A stretch of DNA of 64,000 nt from Salipiger marinus. GTDB lineage: Bacteria; Pseudomonadota; Alphaproteobacteria; Rhodobacterales; Rhodobacteraceae. The notes beneath the pieces are model-generated. The model saw only the letters and a program-made list of their open reading frames with translations, did no database searches and had not been told where the DNA came from. The position numbers and the translations under genes are program-made. Below are positions 9,113 through 17,789 of the stretch, piece after piece. How positions within the stretch are numbered: position 1 is the stretch's first letter; each line of letters opens with the position of its first letter. The stretch covers positions 124,001 through 188,000 of the forward strand of contig NZ_FNEJ01000007.1 of assembly GCF_900100085.1 (NCBI RefSeq), in the 5' to 3' direction.

Positions 9113-9667
9113 ATGAACGCCCCGATATCCTCTTTCGCGCCGGGCCTGATGGCGGAAACCTCTGCCGCGCGGGTCAGCGTGGCGGCCCCCGTCGCGCGGT
9201 GGTCGCTGCGCGCCCGGGACGGGCTTGCCGCCCTTGGCGATACGCTGGGTCTGGTGCTGCCGCCGCGCATCGGCCAGCGCGCCGCTGCGGGCGAGGTGCA
9301 GGTGATCTGCCTTGGCCCCGATGAATGGACGCTCCACGCCCCCGAAGCGCTGGCGCCCCGCATCGAGGCGGGGTTCGCCGCGCTTTACGCCACGCATCCG
9401 CACAGTCTGGTAAACGTCTCCGGACGGGAGCTGAGCCTTGTGCTGGAAGGTCCGCGCGCCGCCGAGCTGCTGACGCTGGGCTGCGCCCGCGACATTGACA
9501 GCATCGCCCCCGGCGAGGGGCGGCGCACCAATTTCGACGGCGTCACCGTGCTGCTGTGGCGTGACGGCCCCACCCGCTTTCGCATGGATGTGTGGCACAG
9601 CTTCGTGCCGCATGTTTTCCACCTTCTCGACACCGGCTGCCGCGAGCTTGCCGCCGAGCCCCTCTGA
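9113..9667 (+). CDS. soxG: Sarcosine oxidase subunit gamma
   Basis: ATG 9113 is preferred because GAGGTGA lies just before it, giving 184 residues; GTG 9104 would add three. The protein is GcvT-like in its fold, with the motifs [19 protein letters not shown] and [26 protein letters not shown] that mark SoxG. The gamma subunit packs against the folate domain of alpha. It closes the soxBDAG set 10 bp after soxA and is followed 14 bp later by glyA. Confidence 0.93.
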   Translation: MNAPISSFAPGLMAETSAARVSVAAPVARWSLRARDGLAALGDTLGLVLPPRIGQRAAAGEVQVICLGPDEWTLHAPEALAPRIEAGFAALYATHPHSLVNVSGRELSLVLEGPRAAELLTLGCARDIDSIAPGEGRRTNFDGVTVLLWRDGPTRFRMDVWHSFVPHVFHLLDTGCRELAAEPL

Positions 9668-9681
9668 TAAGGACTGCTCCC

Positions 9682-10950
9682 ATGTTCGACACGCTTCCCA
9701 AGACTTCCCTGTCTGACGATGTGATCGCCGCCGCCATCGCGGAAGAGCTTGACCGGCAGAAGACCCAGATCGAACTGATCGCGTCGGAAAACATCGTGTC
9801 GCCCGATGTGATGGCGGCGCAGGGATCGGTGCTGACCAACAAATATGCCGAAGGTTATCCGGGCAAACGCTATTACGGCGGCTGCGAATTTGTCGACAAG
9901 GTGGAAGTGGTGGCCATCGACCGGCTGAAGCAGCTGTTTGGCGCGGCTTATGCCAATGTGCAGCCGCATTCCGGCGCGCAGGCCAATCAGGCGGTGTTTC
10001 TGGCGCTGCTCGCCCCCGGCGACCGCATCATGGGCATGTCGCTGGCCCATGGCGGCCACCTGACCCATGGCTCGCCGGTCACCATGTCGGGCAAATGGTT
10101 CGACGTGGTCTCCTATGAGGTCGATGCCGACACCCACCTGATCGACATGGACAAGGTGCGCGCGCTGGCGCTGGAAACCCGGCCCAAGCTGATCCTTGCC
10201 GGGGCCTCCGCCTATCCGCGGCAGATCGACTTTGCCGCCTTCCGCCGCATCGCGGATGAGATCGGCGCGGTGCTGATGGTGGACATGGCGCATTATGCCG
10301 GGCTGATCGCGGCGGGGCATTATCCCAACCCGGTGCCCCATGCCCATGTCGTGACCTCGACCACGCACAAGACGCTGCGCGGGCCGCGCGGCGGCGTCAT
10401 CCTGACCAATGACGAGGCGCTGGCGAAAAAGATCAACTCGGCGGTGTTCCCGGGCAATCAGGGCGGGCCGCTGATGCATGTCATCGCCGCCAAGGCGGTA
10501 GCTTTTGGCGAGGCGCTGGATCCGTCGTTCAAGACCTATGCCGGACAGGTCATCGCCAACGCGCAGGCGCTGGCTGCGGTGCTGAAAGCGGGCGGGCTGG
10601 GCATCGTGTCCGGTGGCACCGACTGTCACATGGTGCTGGTGGATCTGCGGCCCAAGGGCGTGACCGGCAAGGTGGCGGAAATCGCGCTGGAGCGGGCGGG
10701 ACTGACCTGCAACAAGAACGCGATCCCCAACGACCCGGAAAAGCCCTTTGTCACCTCGGGGATCCGGCTTGGGTCTTCGGCGGGCACCACGCGCGGCTTC
10801 GGCACCGCTGAATTCGAACAGATCGGCACGCTGATCCTGCGGGTTCTGGATGCGCTGGCCCTGTCGCCCGAGGGCGATGCCGAGGTCGAGGCGGCGGTGC
10901 GCGCCGAGGTGCGCGCGCTTTGCGACGCGCATCCGATCTATGGCGGCTGA
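9682..10950 (+). CDS. glyA: Serine hydroxymethyltransferase
   Basis: 422 residues from ATG 9682, which has an AAGGA ribosome site just upstream; an open frame extends back to 9592 but only through soxG. The [13 protein letters not shown] motif holds the PLP lysine at about residue 230, and [34 protein letters not shown] and [12 protein letters not shown] are intact. The enzyme interconverts serine and glycine with tetrahydrofolate. Placed right after soxBDAG it would condense the glycine and methylene-THF released from sarcosine into serine. It is probably an operon-dedicated copy in addition to a housekeeping glyA elsewhere, which is inference. Confidence 0.95.
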   Translation: MFDTLPKTSLSDDVIAAAIAEELDRQKTQIELIASENIVSPDVMAAQGSVLTNKYAEGYPGKRYYGGCEFVDKVEVVAIDRLKQLFGAAYANVQPHSGAQANQAVFLALLAPGDRIMGMSLAHGGHLTHGSPVTMSGKWFDVVSYEVDADTHLIDMDKVRALALETRPKLILAGASAYPRQIDFAAFRRIADEIGAVLMVDMAHYAGLIAAGHYPNPVPHAHVVTSTTHKTLRGPRGGVILTNDEALAKKINSAVFPGNQGGPLMHVIAAKAVAFGEALDPSFKTYAGQVIANAQALAAVLKAGGLGIVSGGTDCHMVLVDLRPKGVTGKVAEIALERAGLTCNKNAIPNDPEKPFVTSGIRLGSSAGTTRGFGTAEFEQIGTLILRVLDALALSPEGDAEVEAAVRAEVRALCDAHPIYGG

Positions 10951-10973
10951 GGGGCGGTTCCGCACCCGGTAAG

Positions 10974-10989
10974 GCCCCTGCGCCGGGGC
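10974..10989. terminator. Short GC hairpin after glyA
   Basis: GCCCC-TGCGCC-GGGGC sits between the convergent glyA and hipA genes. The stem is only five pairs and no U tract follows, so the call is weak. Confidence 0.25.
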
Positions 10990-10990
10990 G

Positions 10991-12304
10991 TCAGCGCTCC
11001 TGCGCGCGCAGCCGGGGCAGCCGCTGCGCAAAGCCGCGCTGCACCGCCGCGATCAGGGCGGGCGGGAAACCCTGCGGCATCTCGGCGCTGGCCTGCGCAA
11101 AGGCCTGCGCCGCCCCGGCGGCGATCTCGTCGAAGATCTGCGCGATCTGCTGGCGTGAAAACCCGGCAGCGAGCCCGGTTTCGACAAAATGCCTGCCATG
11201 CAGATCCGACACCTTGTAATGGCGCCCCCTGCCCGCGCGCATCGCCAGCTTCATGTCCTTGACCTGAAGCTGTCCGGCCTCCAGCGTGGGCTGCACCGTC
11301 AGCACGTCATAAAGCGGCGTCATGCTGAACCGCCCGCCCGGCATCAGCGCGATGCTGAAGTTCTTGGCGTGACCGTCGGTGGCGCCGATCAGCCAGAACA
11401 GGATCGTGGCCTTGAAGAAATCGGCGCGGTCGCGCAGCGGCGTGTCGCTGCCCTGCAGCAGGTCGCAGATCTCGACGATGCCGGGGCCGCCTTCGTTCTG
11501 GTATTTGCGGGTGGGCGGCACGGCCAGCGCCTGACAGCAATCCTCCTGCGGCAGGCGGATCAGGCGGCCATCGCGGGCGCGCAGCCGGTCGAAGCGGTCG
11601 ATCACCAGCGCCTTGGTATCGGCAAAATGCAGAATGCGGGTGCGGGCCACCGGCAGTCCGAACCCCGCCATCAGCCGCAGGCAGAAATGCTCGTTCTCGA
11701 CGCTGTCGGTCAGATCCATGCCATTGGGCAGGGTGCCGATGGCGGGCTTGAGGATATGCGTCGTGGGGGTGGATCCGCTGGGTTCGATCCACTGGCCGTC
11801 ATGGAACAGCAGCGCGGTCTTTTCCTGCGCCCCCGCCACCGAGATACGGAACTCCGTCTCGCGCCGGAGACCAAGCGGGGTGTGGTGCAGATCGCTCAGC
11901 AGGGCCGCGATCTGCTCTTCGGCAAGCGGCGTGCCGGTCAGCGCCCGCCCCTCCCCCGGGCTTTCGCCTTCCGGCAGGAACTGCAGCGCGCCGACGCAGT
12001 CGCGCCCGATCCGCGCCAGCAGGCTGTGGGCATCCAGCCCCTCCGCCCCGACCCGCTCTGCCACGCGGCGGCGGATGTCGTCGCTGTCGGGCAGCAGGTT
12101 TTCGAACACCGCGATGACCGGGGGGCCGGTATAGCGTTCGGGGCGCAGCGGCAGCGCGCGCGAGATCGGCAGCCGGTTCTCCCATGCCAGCCAGTCGGCG
12201 GCATAGGTGAAGGCGAAGGCGCCGTCGGGCGCGCGCAGATACTGGCCGACATGGCGGCGGTTCATGTAGACGTCGAGCGGCGCATAGACGCGCTTGCGCC
12301 CCAT
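10991..12304 (-). CDS. hipA: HipA-type serine/threonine kinase toxin
   Basis: A 437-residue HipA-family protein. The N-terminal HipA_N region (MGRKRVYAPLDVYMNRRHVG to FENLLPDS) is followed by the kinase core. AGAQEKTALLF is the glycine-rich/P-loop part, ALVIDRFDR the lysine-strand neighbourhood, and GATDGHAKNFSI the catalytic loop with the expected Asp and Asn. HipA kinases phosphorylate aminoacyl-tRNA synthetases and slow growth unless held by HipB. Its ATG overlaps the hipB stop by one base (TGATG), the usual antitoxin-first order. All catalytic motifs seem intact, so the toxin should be active. The target cannot be read from sequence. Confidence 0.9.
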   Translation of the reverse strand: MGRKRVYAPLDVYMNRRHVGQYLRAPDGAFAFTYAADWLAWENRLPISRALPLRPERYTGPPVIAVFENLLPDSDDIRRRVAERVGAEGLDAHSLLARIGRDCVGALQFLPEGESPGEGRALTGTPLAEEQIAALLSDLHHTPLGLRRETEFRISVAGAQEKTALLFHDGQWIEPSGSTPTTHILKPAIGTLPNGMDLTDSVENEHFCLRLMAGFGLPVARTRILHFADTKALVIDRFDRLRARDGRLIRLPQEDCCQALAVPPTRKYQNEGGPGIVEICDLLQGSDTPLRDRADFFKATILFWLIGATDGHAKNFSIALMPGGRFSMTPLYDVLTVQPTLEAGQLQVKDMKLAMRAGRGRHYKVSDLHGRHFVETGLAAGFSRQQIAQIFDEIAAGAAQAFAQASAEMPQGFPPALIAAVQRGFAQRLPRLRAQER

Positions 12305-12555
12305 CAGAAGATGTCCTCCAGATCGTCGCGCGACATCTTGCTGCGCGGGACGATGTGCAGTTCAAGGTCAAGGGCGGCAAGCAGGTCGAAGACCGTCTCG
12401 ACCTTGGCGCCGCTGGCGCTGGTCTCGATCATCGAGACGGTGCGCTGCCACAGGCCGGCACGCGCGGCAAGGTCCGCCTGCGTCAGGTTCTGGGCGCGGC
12501 GCGCGGCGCGCAGGATGTGGCCAAGGTCTTTGGTGGTGCGGGCGATCTGGTCCAT
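12304..12555 (-). CDS. hipB: HipB-type antitoxin, HTH_XRE
   Basis: 83 residues starting MDQIARTTKDLGHILRAARR. Residues of about 10-65 form a Cro/C1-type helix-turn-helix (LTQADLAARAGLWQRTVSMIE). The start is ATG 12555; the open frame continues to 13167 but that extension runs antisense to another gene. HipB binds HipA and represses the operon. The upstream region (12591-12650) has repeated GATCAT half-sites and a CATATT-N5-AATATG inverted repeat that could be its operators. Confidence 0.88.
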   Translation of the reverse strand: MDQIARTTKDLGHILRAARRAQNLTQADLAARAGLWQRTVSMIETSASGAKVETVFDLLAALDLELHIVPRSKMSRDDLEDIF

Positions 12556-12590
12556 GGGCGGAATCCTTTCGCCACAGAACATGAGGCCTG

Positions 12591-12650
12591 GATCATATTC
12601 CGTCAATATGTTGTCGGGATCATAAGTCAGATAAATGATCTGTAGATCAT
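12591..12650. promoter_or_regulatory. Candidate HipB operator region
   Basis: This unusually A+T-rich stretch upstream of hipB holds GATCAT at 12591, 12618 and 12645 and its complement ATGATC at 12635, plus a perfect 6-bp inverted repeat CATATT-CCGTC-AATATG at 12594-12610. GATCAT/ATGATC at 12618-12640 form an inverted pair. Self-repression through palindromes is normal for hipBA. The motifs differ from the E. coli TATCC-N8-GGATA operator, so the assignment is inference. Confidence 0.5.
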
Positions 12651-12828
12651 AAATCCGTGCCGGACTGTCGGCCTTGCGGCAGGCCGGCGGGGGCTGCCGT
12701 CTTGCGGGCTGCCGCGTCTTTGGCCAGACTGCCCCGGGGGAGACGCGGGTCAGCGCCGGGGAGTTTGCCATACGTGCAGCCCCCGCCAGCCCAGACCCTT
12801 GCACCGCACAGGACAGAGGAGCGGCAGG

Positions 12829-13212
12829 ATGGACAAGGCGCGTTTTGACAGGGGGCTGGCGCAGCGCAAGGCGACGCTGGGGGCGGAATACGTGGAACGG
12901 TCGCTGGACAATGCCACCGCGTTTTCGAAAGACTTCCAGACCCTGCTCACCGAATATTGCTGGGGCGCGGGCTGGGGGGATGACACGCTGTCGCCCAAGA
13001 CGCGGTCCATGCTGAACATCGTGATGCTGGCGGCGCTGAACCGGATGCAGGAATGGGAGCTGCATTTCCGTGGCGCGCTGACCAATGGCGTCAGCATTGA
13101 CGAGCTGAAGGCGATCATCACCCATATCTCGATCTATTGCGGGGTGCCCGTGGGCGTCGAATGCCACCGCATCGCCAACCGCGTGCTCGCCGAAGAGGGG
13201 CTGCAGGGCTGA
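12829..13212 (+). CDS. Carboxymuconolactone decarboxylase (AhpD-fold) family protein
   Basis: 127 residues from ATG 12829 (GGCAGG just upstream; earlier in-frame starts at 12799 lack support). It looks like a 4-carboxymuconolactone decarboxylase: WGDDTLSPKTRSMLNIVMLAALNRMQEWELH and GALTNGVSIDELKAIITHISIYCGVP. True PcaC converts gamma-carboxymuconolactone in the protocatechuate branch of the beta-ketoadipate pathway, but no other pca gene is near. The AhpD-fold C-x-x-C redox pair is absent, so decarboxylase-like rather than peroxidase-like activity is more plausible. It may belong with the next gene cluster, although 246 bp separates them. Confidence 0.75.
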   Translation: MDKARFDRGLAQRKATLGAEYVERSLDNATAFSKDFQTLLTEYCWGAGWGDDTLSPKTRSMLNIVMLAALNRMQEWELHFRGALTNGVSIDELKAIITHISIYCGVPVGVECHRIANRVLAEEGLQG

Positions 13213-13396
13213 TCCTGCCCCCGTAGGCGCGCAGATGGATCACCCGGGGCGGCGCGTCTGCCCCGGACGGCGGTCGCGCGCCTTGCCTCCTCCTCCGCTC
13301 GCTGCCGCTTCGGACCCGTCTGGTCCGCAGCTGTCGGGCGCGGTGCGGTCGAGCTTTGGCACAGCCATTATGCATGACTGACATGTTGGTGGGTTG

Positions 13397-13416
13397 ACAG
13401 TGATTTCGCAAACTGT
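13397..13416. promoter_or_regulatory. Inverted repeat upstream of the FAD oxidase-TRAP operon
   Basis: ACAGT-N10-ACTGT lies about 45 bp before the FAD oxidase start and overlaps a good -35 box (TTGACA at 13394-13399). No convincing -10 with normal spacing was found, so the promoter itself is uncertain. The repeat could be a regulator site; no regulator gene is adjacent. Confidence 0.35.
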
Positions 13417-13458
13417 AACTTCCCGCCACGTTGCTGCCCAAGAGGAGGAGTGCGCTGC

Positions 13459-14877
13459 ATGGACGGAGGAATCTCCAACCCCGCCGGGACTGCCGAAAGG
13501 CTTGCCCAGATGCTGGCGGCCCTGCCCGATCTGGCGCGGGACGCGCTGGTGGATCCGGTGCCGCCGCGCAACCTCAATGACTGGTCTGCCCTGCCGCCGG
13601 AAACCCCCGCCGCCCTGTTCTGCCCGCGCTCTGCCGAGCAGGTCGCGGCGATCCTTGCTGCGGCCAATGCCGCGCGGGTGCCGGTGGTGCCGCAGGGCGG
13701 GCTGACCGGGCTCTGCGGCGGCGCCCGTCCCATCGCGGGCGGCATCGCGCTGTCGCTGGAAAAGATGACGGGCATCGAAGAGATCGACGAGGCCTCCGCC
13801 ACCATGACCGTGCTGGCAGGCACCCCGCTGGAACTGATCCAGCGCGCCGCCGCCGAACGCGGCCTGTTCTTTTCGCTTGATCTGGGCGCGCGCGGATCCT
13901 GCGCCATCGGCGGCAATGCCGGCACCAATGCCGGCGGCAACCGGGTGATCCGCTACGGCATGATGCGCGATCTGGTGCTGGGCGCCGAGGTGGTGCTGCC
14001 CGACGGCACCATCGTCAACGCCCTGTCGAAGCTCATCAAGAACAACACCGGCTATGACGTGCGCCAGCTGTTCATCGGATCCGAAGGCACGCTGGGGGTC
14101 ATCACCCGGCTGGTGCTGAAGCTGCATCCGGCGCCGGGCTGCACCCATGCCGCGATCTGCGGCCTGTCCGATTACGACAAGGTGGTGGATCTGCTGCGCG
14201 GCGCCCGCCGCAAGCTGGGCCCGACCCTGTCCGCCTTCGAGGCGATGTGGCCCGATTACTGGGAGGTGGCCTGCGCCGTGCCCGGCGTGCGCGATCCGCT
14301 GGAGGCCCGCCATGCCCATACCGTGCTGATCGAGGCGCAGGGCACCGACGAGGCCATCGACGGCCCGCGCTTCATGGCGTTCCTCGAGGCGATGTTCGAA
14401 GAGGGCATCATCGAGGATGCCGCGATCTCGCAGAGCCTGTCCGACGTGCAGGCCTTCTGGGGCGTGCGCGATGCCTGCGCCGAATTCAAGACCACGCTGG
14501 GGCCGCATCACGCCTATGACGTGGGCCTGCCCACCGGACAGATGGACGGTTTTGCCCGCGCCTGCCGCGCGGCGGTGGCCGAGGCGGTGCCGGGGGGCCG
14601 GTCGGTCTATTATGGCCATATCGGCGACGGCAACCTGCATCTGCTGGCATGGGTGCCCGGGGCGGCGCCACAGCCGGGAGAGGCGCTGGACGAGGCGGTC
14701 TATGCCACCGTGCGCGCCTTTGGCGGCTCTGTCTCCGCCGAGCATGGCATCGGCACCACCAAGAAGAAATATCTGGAATTCTCGCGCAGCCCCGAGGAGC
14801 TGGATTTGATGCGCCGCGTGAAGCGCGCGCTTGATCCCAACGGCATTCTCAACCCCGGCAAGGTGATCGACGCATGA
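13459..14877 (+). CDS. FAD-linked D-2-hydroxyacid dehydrogenase (D-lactate / D-2-hydroxyglutarate dehydrogenase-like)
   Basis: 472 residues from ATG 13459 with AGGAGG 10 bp upstream; GTG 13450 is an alternative. It is an FAD_binding_4 protein: VPVVPQGGLTGLCGG near residue 75 binds FAD pyrophosphate, with GGNAGTNAGGNRVIRYGM and LFIGSEGTLGVITRLVLKL following. The C-terminal FAD-oxidase domain has HIGDGNLHLL and SAEHGIGTTKKKYLE, metal- and substrate-contact motifs of D-lactate and D-2-hydroxyglutarate dehydrogenases. The stop overlaps the dctQ start (ATGA), so the TRAP transporter very probably imports its hydroxyacid substrate. The exact acid is unknown. Confidence 0.88.
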   Translation: MDGGISNPAGTAERLAQMLAALPDLARDALVDPVPPRNLNDWSALPPETPAALFCPRSAEQVAAILAAANAARVPVVPQGGLTGLCGGARPIAGGIALSLEKMTGIEEIDEASATMTVLAGTPLELIQRAAAERGLFFSLDLGARGSCAIGGNAGTNAGGNRVIRYGMMRDLVLGAEVVLPDGTIVNALSKLIKNNTGYDVRQLFIGSEGTLGVITRLVLKLHPAPGCTHAAICGLSDYDKVVDLLRGARRKLGPTLSAFEAMWPDYWEVACAVPGVRDPLEARHAHTVLIEAQGTDEAIDGPRFMAFLEAMFEEGIIEDAAISQSLSDVQAFWGVRDACAEFKTTLGPHHAYDVGLPTGQMDGFARACRAAVAEAVPGGRSVYYGHIGDGNLHLLAWVPGAAPQPGEALDEAVYATVRAFGGSVSAEHGIGTTKKKYLEFSRSPEELDLMRRVKRALDPNGILNPGKVIDA

Positions 14878-15398
14878 CCCTGCTCCGGGCAATCGAGGCG
14901 CATTTTGAACGCGCCATCCTCGCCATCATCCTGTTTGCGCTGGTGGCGATCCTCGCGGCACAGGTGGTGTTCCGCTACCTTGTCGGATCGCCGCTGGTCT
15001 GGTCCGAGGAGCTGGCGCGGTATCTGCTGGTCTGGTGCACCTTCATCGGCGTCAGCCTTGCGGTGCGCGAAGGGCGCAACATTTCCGTCGACCTGCTGCC
15101 GGTGATGTGCGGCGCGCGCTGGCTGCGCGCCTTTGCGGTGCTGGCGCTGGTGGGCTCTGCGGTCTTTTTTGCGCTGATGGTCTGGTATTCGGTGCCGCTG
15201 ACCCAGCGCATCGCCAAGATCGGGCAGGCCTCGCCGGGGCTGGGGCTGCAGATGTGGCTGGTCTATGCGGCGGTGCCCGTGGGGCTGGGCATGGCCTTCC
15301 TGCGCGCGCTGCAGGCGCTGTGGCTGATGTCGCGCGGCGCGCCGGTGCCGGGGACCACCCCGGGCGCGCCTGCCACCGTGATCCAAGAAGACGTGTAG
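14874..15398 (+). CDS. TRAP transporter small permease (DctQ)
   Basis: 174 residues with four predicted membrane helices: about 15-37, a second near 50-65 with WSEELARYLLVWCTFIGVSLAVREG (the DctQ family signature), a third near 85-107 and a fourth near 122-142. In the TRAP system it pairs with the large permease and the periplasmic binding protein to import organic acids using the sodium gradient. ATG 14874 overlaps the upstream FAD oxidase stop. The large permease starts 11 bp after its stop. Confidence 0.9.
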   Translation: MTLLRAIEAHFERAILAIILFALVAILAAQVVFRYLVGSPLVWSEELARYLLVWCTFIGVSLAVREGRNISVDLLPVMCGARWLRAFAVLALVGSAVFFALMVWYSVPLTQRIAKIGQASPGLGLQMWLVYAAVPVGLGMAFLRALQALWLMSRGAPVPGTTPGAPATVIQEDV

Positions 15399-15409
15399 GG
15401 GACCGCGCC

Positions 15410-16687
15410 ATGCTTGCCATCTATTCACTGGGCTTTTTCCTTCTCGTCCTGCTGCTGAGCATCCCCGTGGCCTTCGGGCTGGGCTTTGCGGCGCTGCTGC
15501 CCGGCTGGCTGGGCGCGCCCACCAATCCCGGTCAGGTGGTGCGGTCGGTGGTGACCGCGCTCGACAGTTTCCCGCTGCTGGCGGTGCCGCTGTTCATCCT
15601 TGCGGGCGAGATCATGACGCAGGGCGGGCTTGCCAAGCGGCTGTTCAGCTTTGCCGATGCGGTGTTCGGCCGGTTCCGGGGCGGGCTTGCCATGTCCACG
15701 GTCGCGGCCTGCATGCTGTTCGGGGCGATTTCCGGCAGTTCTCCGGCGACGGTGGCGGCCATCGGGTCGATGGCGGTGCCGCTGCTGGTGCATCGCGGCT
15801 ATGACCTGCGATTTGCCACGGCGCTGGTGACGGCGGCGGGAACGCTGGGGGTGATCGTGCCGCCCTCCATCCCGATGATCATCTACGGCATGTCGGCGCA
15901 GGTGTCGGTTTCGGCGCTGTTCATCGGCGGCATCGGCCCGGCGCTGGTCATCGGCGGGCTGCTGATGGGCTATGCCCATTTCTATGGCCGCAAACATGCG
16001 GCGCGCATCACCTCTGACGCGGGGCGGGTCAGCGCGCTGAAGGCGTTCCGCGAAAGCTTCTGGGCGCTCATCGCCCCGGTCTTCGTGCTGGGCGGCATCT
16101 ATGCGGGCGCCTTCACCCCCACCGAGGCCGCCGCCATCGCCTGTGTCTATGGCGCCGTCGTCGCCATGGTGATCTTCCGCGAACTGACCTTCCGCGACAT
16201 GGGCCGCGTGCTGGTGAATACCGGGCTGACCATCGCGCCCATCCTCATCATCGCAGGCACGGGGGCCGCACTTGGCCGCGTGCTGACGCTGCTGCAGGTG
16301 CCCGCCGCCATCGGCGATTTCATCGGCGGCGCCATCGATGACCGGCTGATCCTGCTGCTGCTGATCAACATCATCCTGCTGGGCGTGGGCATGGTGATGG
16401 AAACGCTGTCGGCCATCATCGTGCTGACCCCGATCCTGCTGCCGGTGCTGGCCCCCTATGGCGTCGATCCGGTGCATTTCGGCCTGATCATGGTGGTGAA
16501 CCTTGCCATCGGCTTTGCCACCCCGCCGGTGGGGGTGAACATCTACGTCGCCTCCGGCATCACCAAGCTGTCGGTCATCCAGATCTGCCGTGGTCTGGTG
16601 GTCCCGATCGCCCTGCTTATCGTCGGCCTGATGGTCGTCACCTATTGGCCCGGGCTCACGCTCTGGCTGCCAAGTCTCGGCGGCTGA
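15410..16687 (+). CDS. TRAP transporter large permease (DctM)
   Basis: 425 residues from ATG 15410; the open frame running back to 15035 overlaps dctQ and is not real. About 12 hydrophobic helices are seen, beginning MLAIYSLGFFLLVLLLSIPVAFGLG. Family motifs include GGLAMSTVAACMLFGAISGSSPATVAAIGSM, LGVIVPPSIPMIIYG and GFATPPVGVNIYVASGI. It forms the transport channel of the TRAP system. The order here is Q-M-P, with the binding protein last. Confidence 0.93.
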   Translation: MLAIYSLGFFLLVLLLSIPVAFGLGFAALLPGWLGAPTNPGQVVRSVVTALDSFPLLAVPLFILAGEIMTQGGLAKRLFSFADAVFGRFRGGLAMSTVAACMLFGAISGSSPATVAAIGSMAVPLLVHRGYDLRFATALVTAAGTLGVIVPPSIPMIIYGMSAQVSVSALFIGGIGPALVIGGLLMGYAHFYGRKHAARITSDAGRVSALKAFRESFWALIAPVFVLGGIYAGAFTPTEAAAIACVYGAVVAMVIFRELTFRDMGRVLVNTGLTIAPILIIAGTGAALGRVLTLLQVPAAIGDFIGGAIDDRLILLLLINIILLGVGMVMETLSAIIVLTPILLPVLAPYGVDPVHFGLIMVVNLAIGFATPPVGVNIYVASGITKLSVIQICRGLVVPIALLIVGLMVVTYWPGLTLWLPSLGG

Positions 16688-16725
16688 CCGCCGCCGGGGA
16701 CCACATCCCAAGGGAGGACACACCA

Positions 16726-17727
16726 ATGACCCTGAAGTCGCTTTCCATCTCCGCGCTGCTGGCGCTTGGCACGGCGCTGCCCGCTGCCGCCGCCGATTAC
16801 ACCATGATCCTTGCGCATACGCTCAGCGACAAGACCCACCCGCTTTATCAGGCCTTCGACAAGATCGAGGCGGATCTGGAAGAGAAGTCCGGCGGCCGCA
16901 TCGACGTGCAGCAGCAGGGCGGCGGCGCGCTTGGCGGCGACCGCGAGCTGATGGAATCGCTGCTGCTGGGGGATGTGCAGCTTGTGCCGACCTCCACCTC
17001 TGGCGCGGTGCAGTTCGTGCCGGAATTCGCGGCCTTCGAAATTCCTTACGTCTTTCCGACCGACACCGCCCGCCTGCGCACGATCCTGAACGACAGCGAG
17101 TTTTCGGCCTTCATCGACGAAAAGCTCGCCGAGCAGGGGATGAAATTCGGCCTGTTCCACAATGCGGGCTTCCGCCAGCTGACCACCTCTGGCGTGGCCG
17201 TGCGCAGCCCCGAGGACATCAAGTCCAACAATTTGCGCATCCGCGTGCCGGAGAACCCCTATTCGGTGGCGACCTGGGAAGCCATCGGCGCGGCGCCGAC
17301 CCCCATCGCCTTCCCCGAGCTTTACGGCGCGCTGCAGCAGAACGTGGTGGACGGGCAGGAAAACCCCTTCGGCCACATCCTGTCGCAGCGGTTCTACGAG
17401 GTGCAGAGCTATCTGACCACGACGAGCCACATCCTGCTGGCCAACGTCAACCTGATCAACAAGGAATGGTATGACAGCCTGCCCGAGGATCTGCAGCAAG
17501 TCGTTGACGAGGTGATGGCCGATGCCGCCGCCTTCGAATGGGACGTGCAGGACGAGATGCTGAGCGAGCAGCGCGCGCAGATCGCCGAGCATCTGGAGAT
17601 CATCGACCTGACCGAGGAGGAGCTGCAGCAGTTCCGCGACGCCACCGCGCCCATTCAGGACATGGTCCGCGAAAATATCGGCGACGAGACCGTGGATTCG
17701 CTGCTGAGCGCCATCGAAGCCAACTGA
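16726..17727 (+). CDS. TRAP transporter substrate-binding protein (DctP)
   Basis: 333 residues from ATG 16726 after AGGGAGGA. A signal peptide of about 22 residues ends at AAAA before DYTMI. The mature protein has the DctP layout: GGALGGDRELMESLLLGDVQLVPTST, a conserved arginine in NNLRIRVPENPYSV (the carboxylate ligand in this family) and NVVDGQENPFGHI. It captures the substrate in the periplasm for the permeases encoded just upstream. Together with the FAD-linked hydroxyacid dehydrogenase the likely cargo is a 2-hydroxyacid or a related carboxylate. Confidence 0.92.
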   Translation: MTLKSLSISALLALGTALPAAAADYTMILAHTLSDKTHPLYQAFDKIEADLEEKSGGRIDVQQQGGGALGGDRELMESLLLGDVQLVPTSTSGAVQFVPEFAAFEIPYVFPTDTARLRTILNDSEFSAFIDEKLAEQGMKFGLFHNAGFRQLTTSGVAVRSPEDIKSNNLRIRVPENPYSVATWEAIGAAPTPIAFPELYGALQQNVVDGQENPFGHILSQRFYEVQSYLTTTSHILLANVNLINKEWYDSLPEDLQQVVDEVMADAAAFEWDVQDEMLSEQRAQIAEHLEIIDLTEEELQQFRDATAPIQDMVRENIGDETVDSLLSAIEAN

Positions 17728-17736
17728 GCCAAGTCA

Positions 17737-17764
17737 GGCGCGGCGGGATCCCTCCCGCCGCGCC
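17737..17764. terminator. Strong GC hairpin between convergent genes
   Basis: A perfect 11-bp stem (GGCGCGGCGGG / CCCGCCGCGCC) with a 6-base loop lies 10 bp after the dctP stop and 26 bp from the end of the convergent oxidoreductase. No U tract follows in either direction, so it may stop transcripts only partly. Confidence 0.55.
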
Positions 17765-17789
17765 CTCCCCTGCCCCGCGGGACGGGCTG

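Noticed and set aside
12556-13167. Extension of hipB to 287 residues
   Set aside because: The added part is antisense to the carboxymuconolactone decarboxylase-like gene; the HTH antitoxin begins at ATG 12555.
13394-13420. A full sigma-70 promoter built on TTGACA at 13394
   Set aside because: No acceptable -10 box at 16-18 bp spacing; only the inverted repeat was kept as a candidate site.
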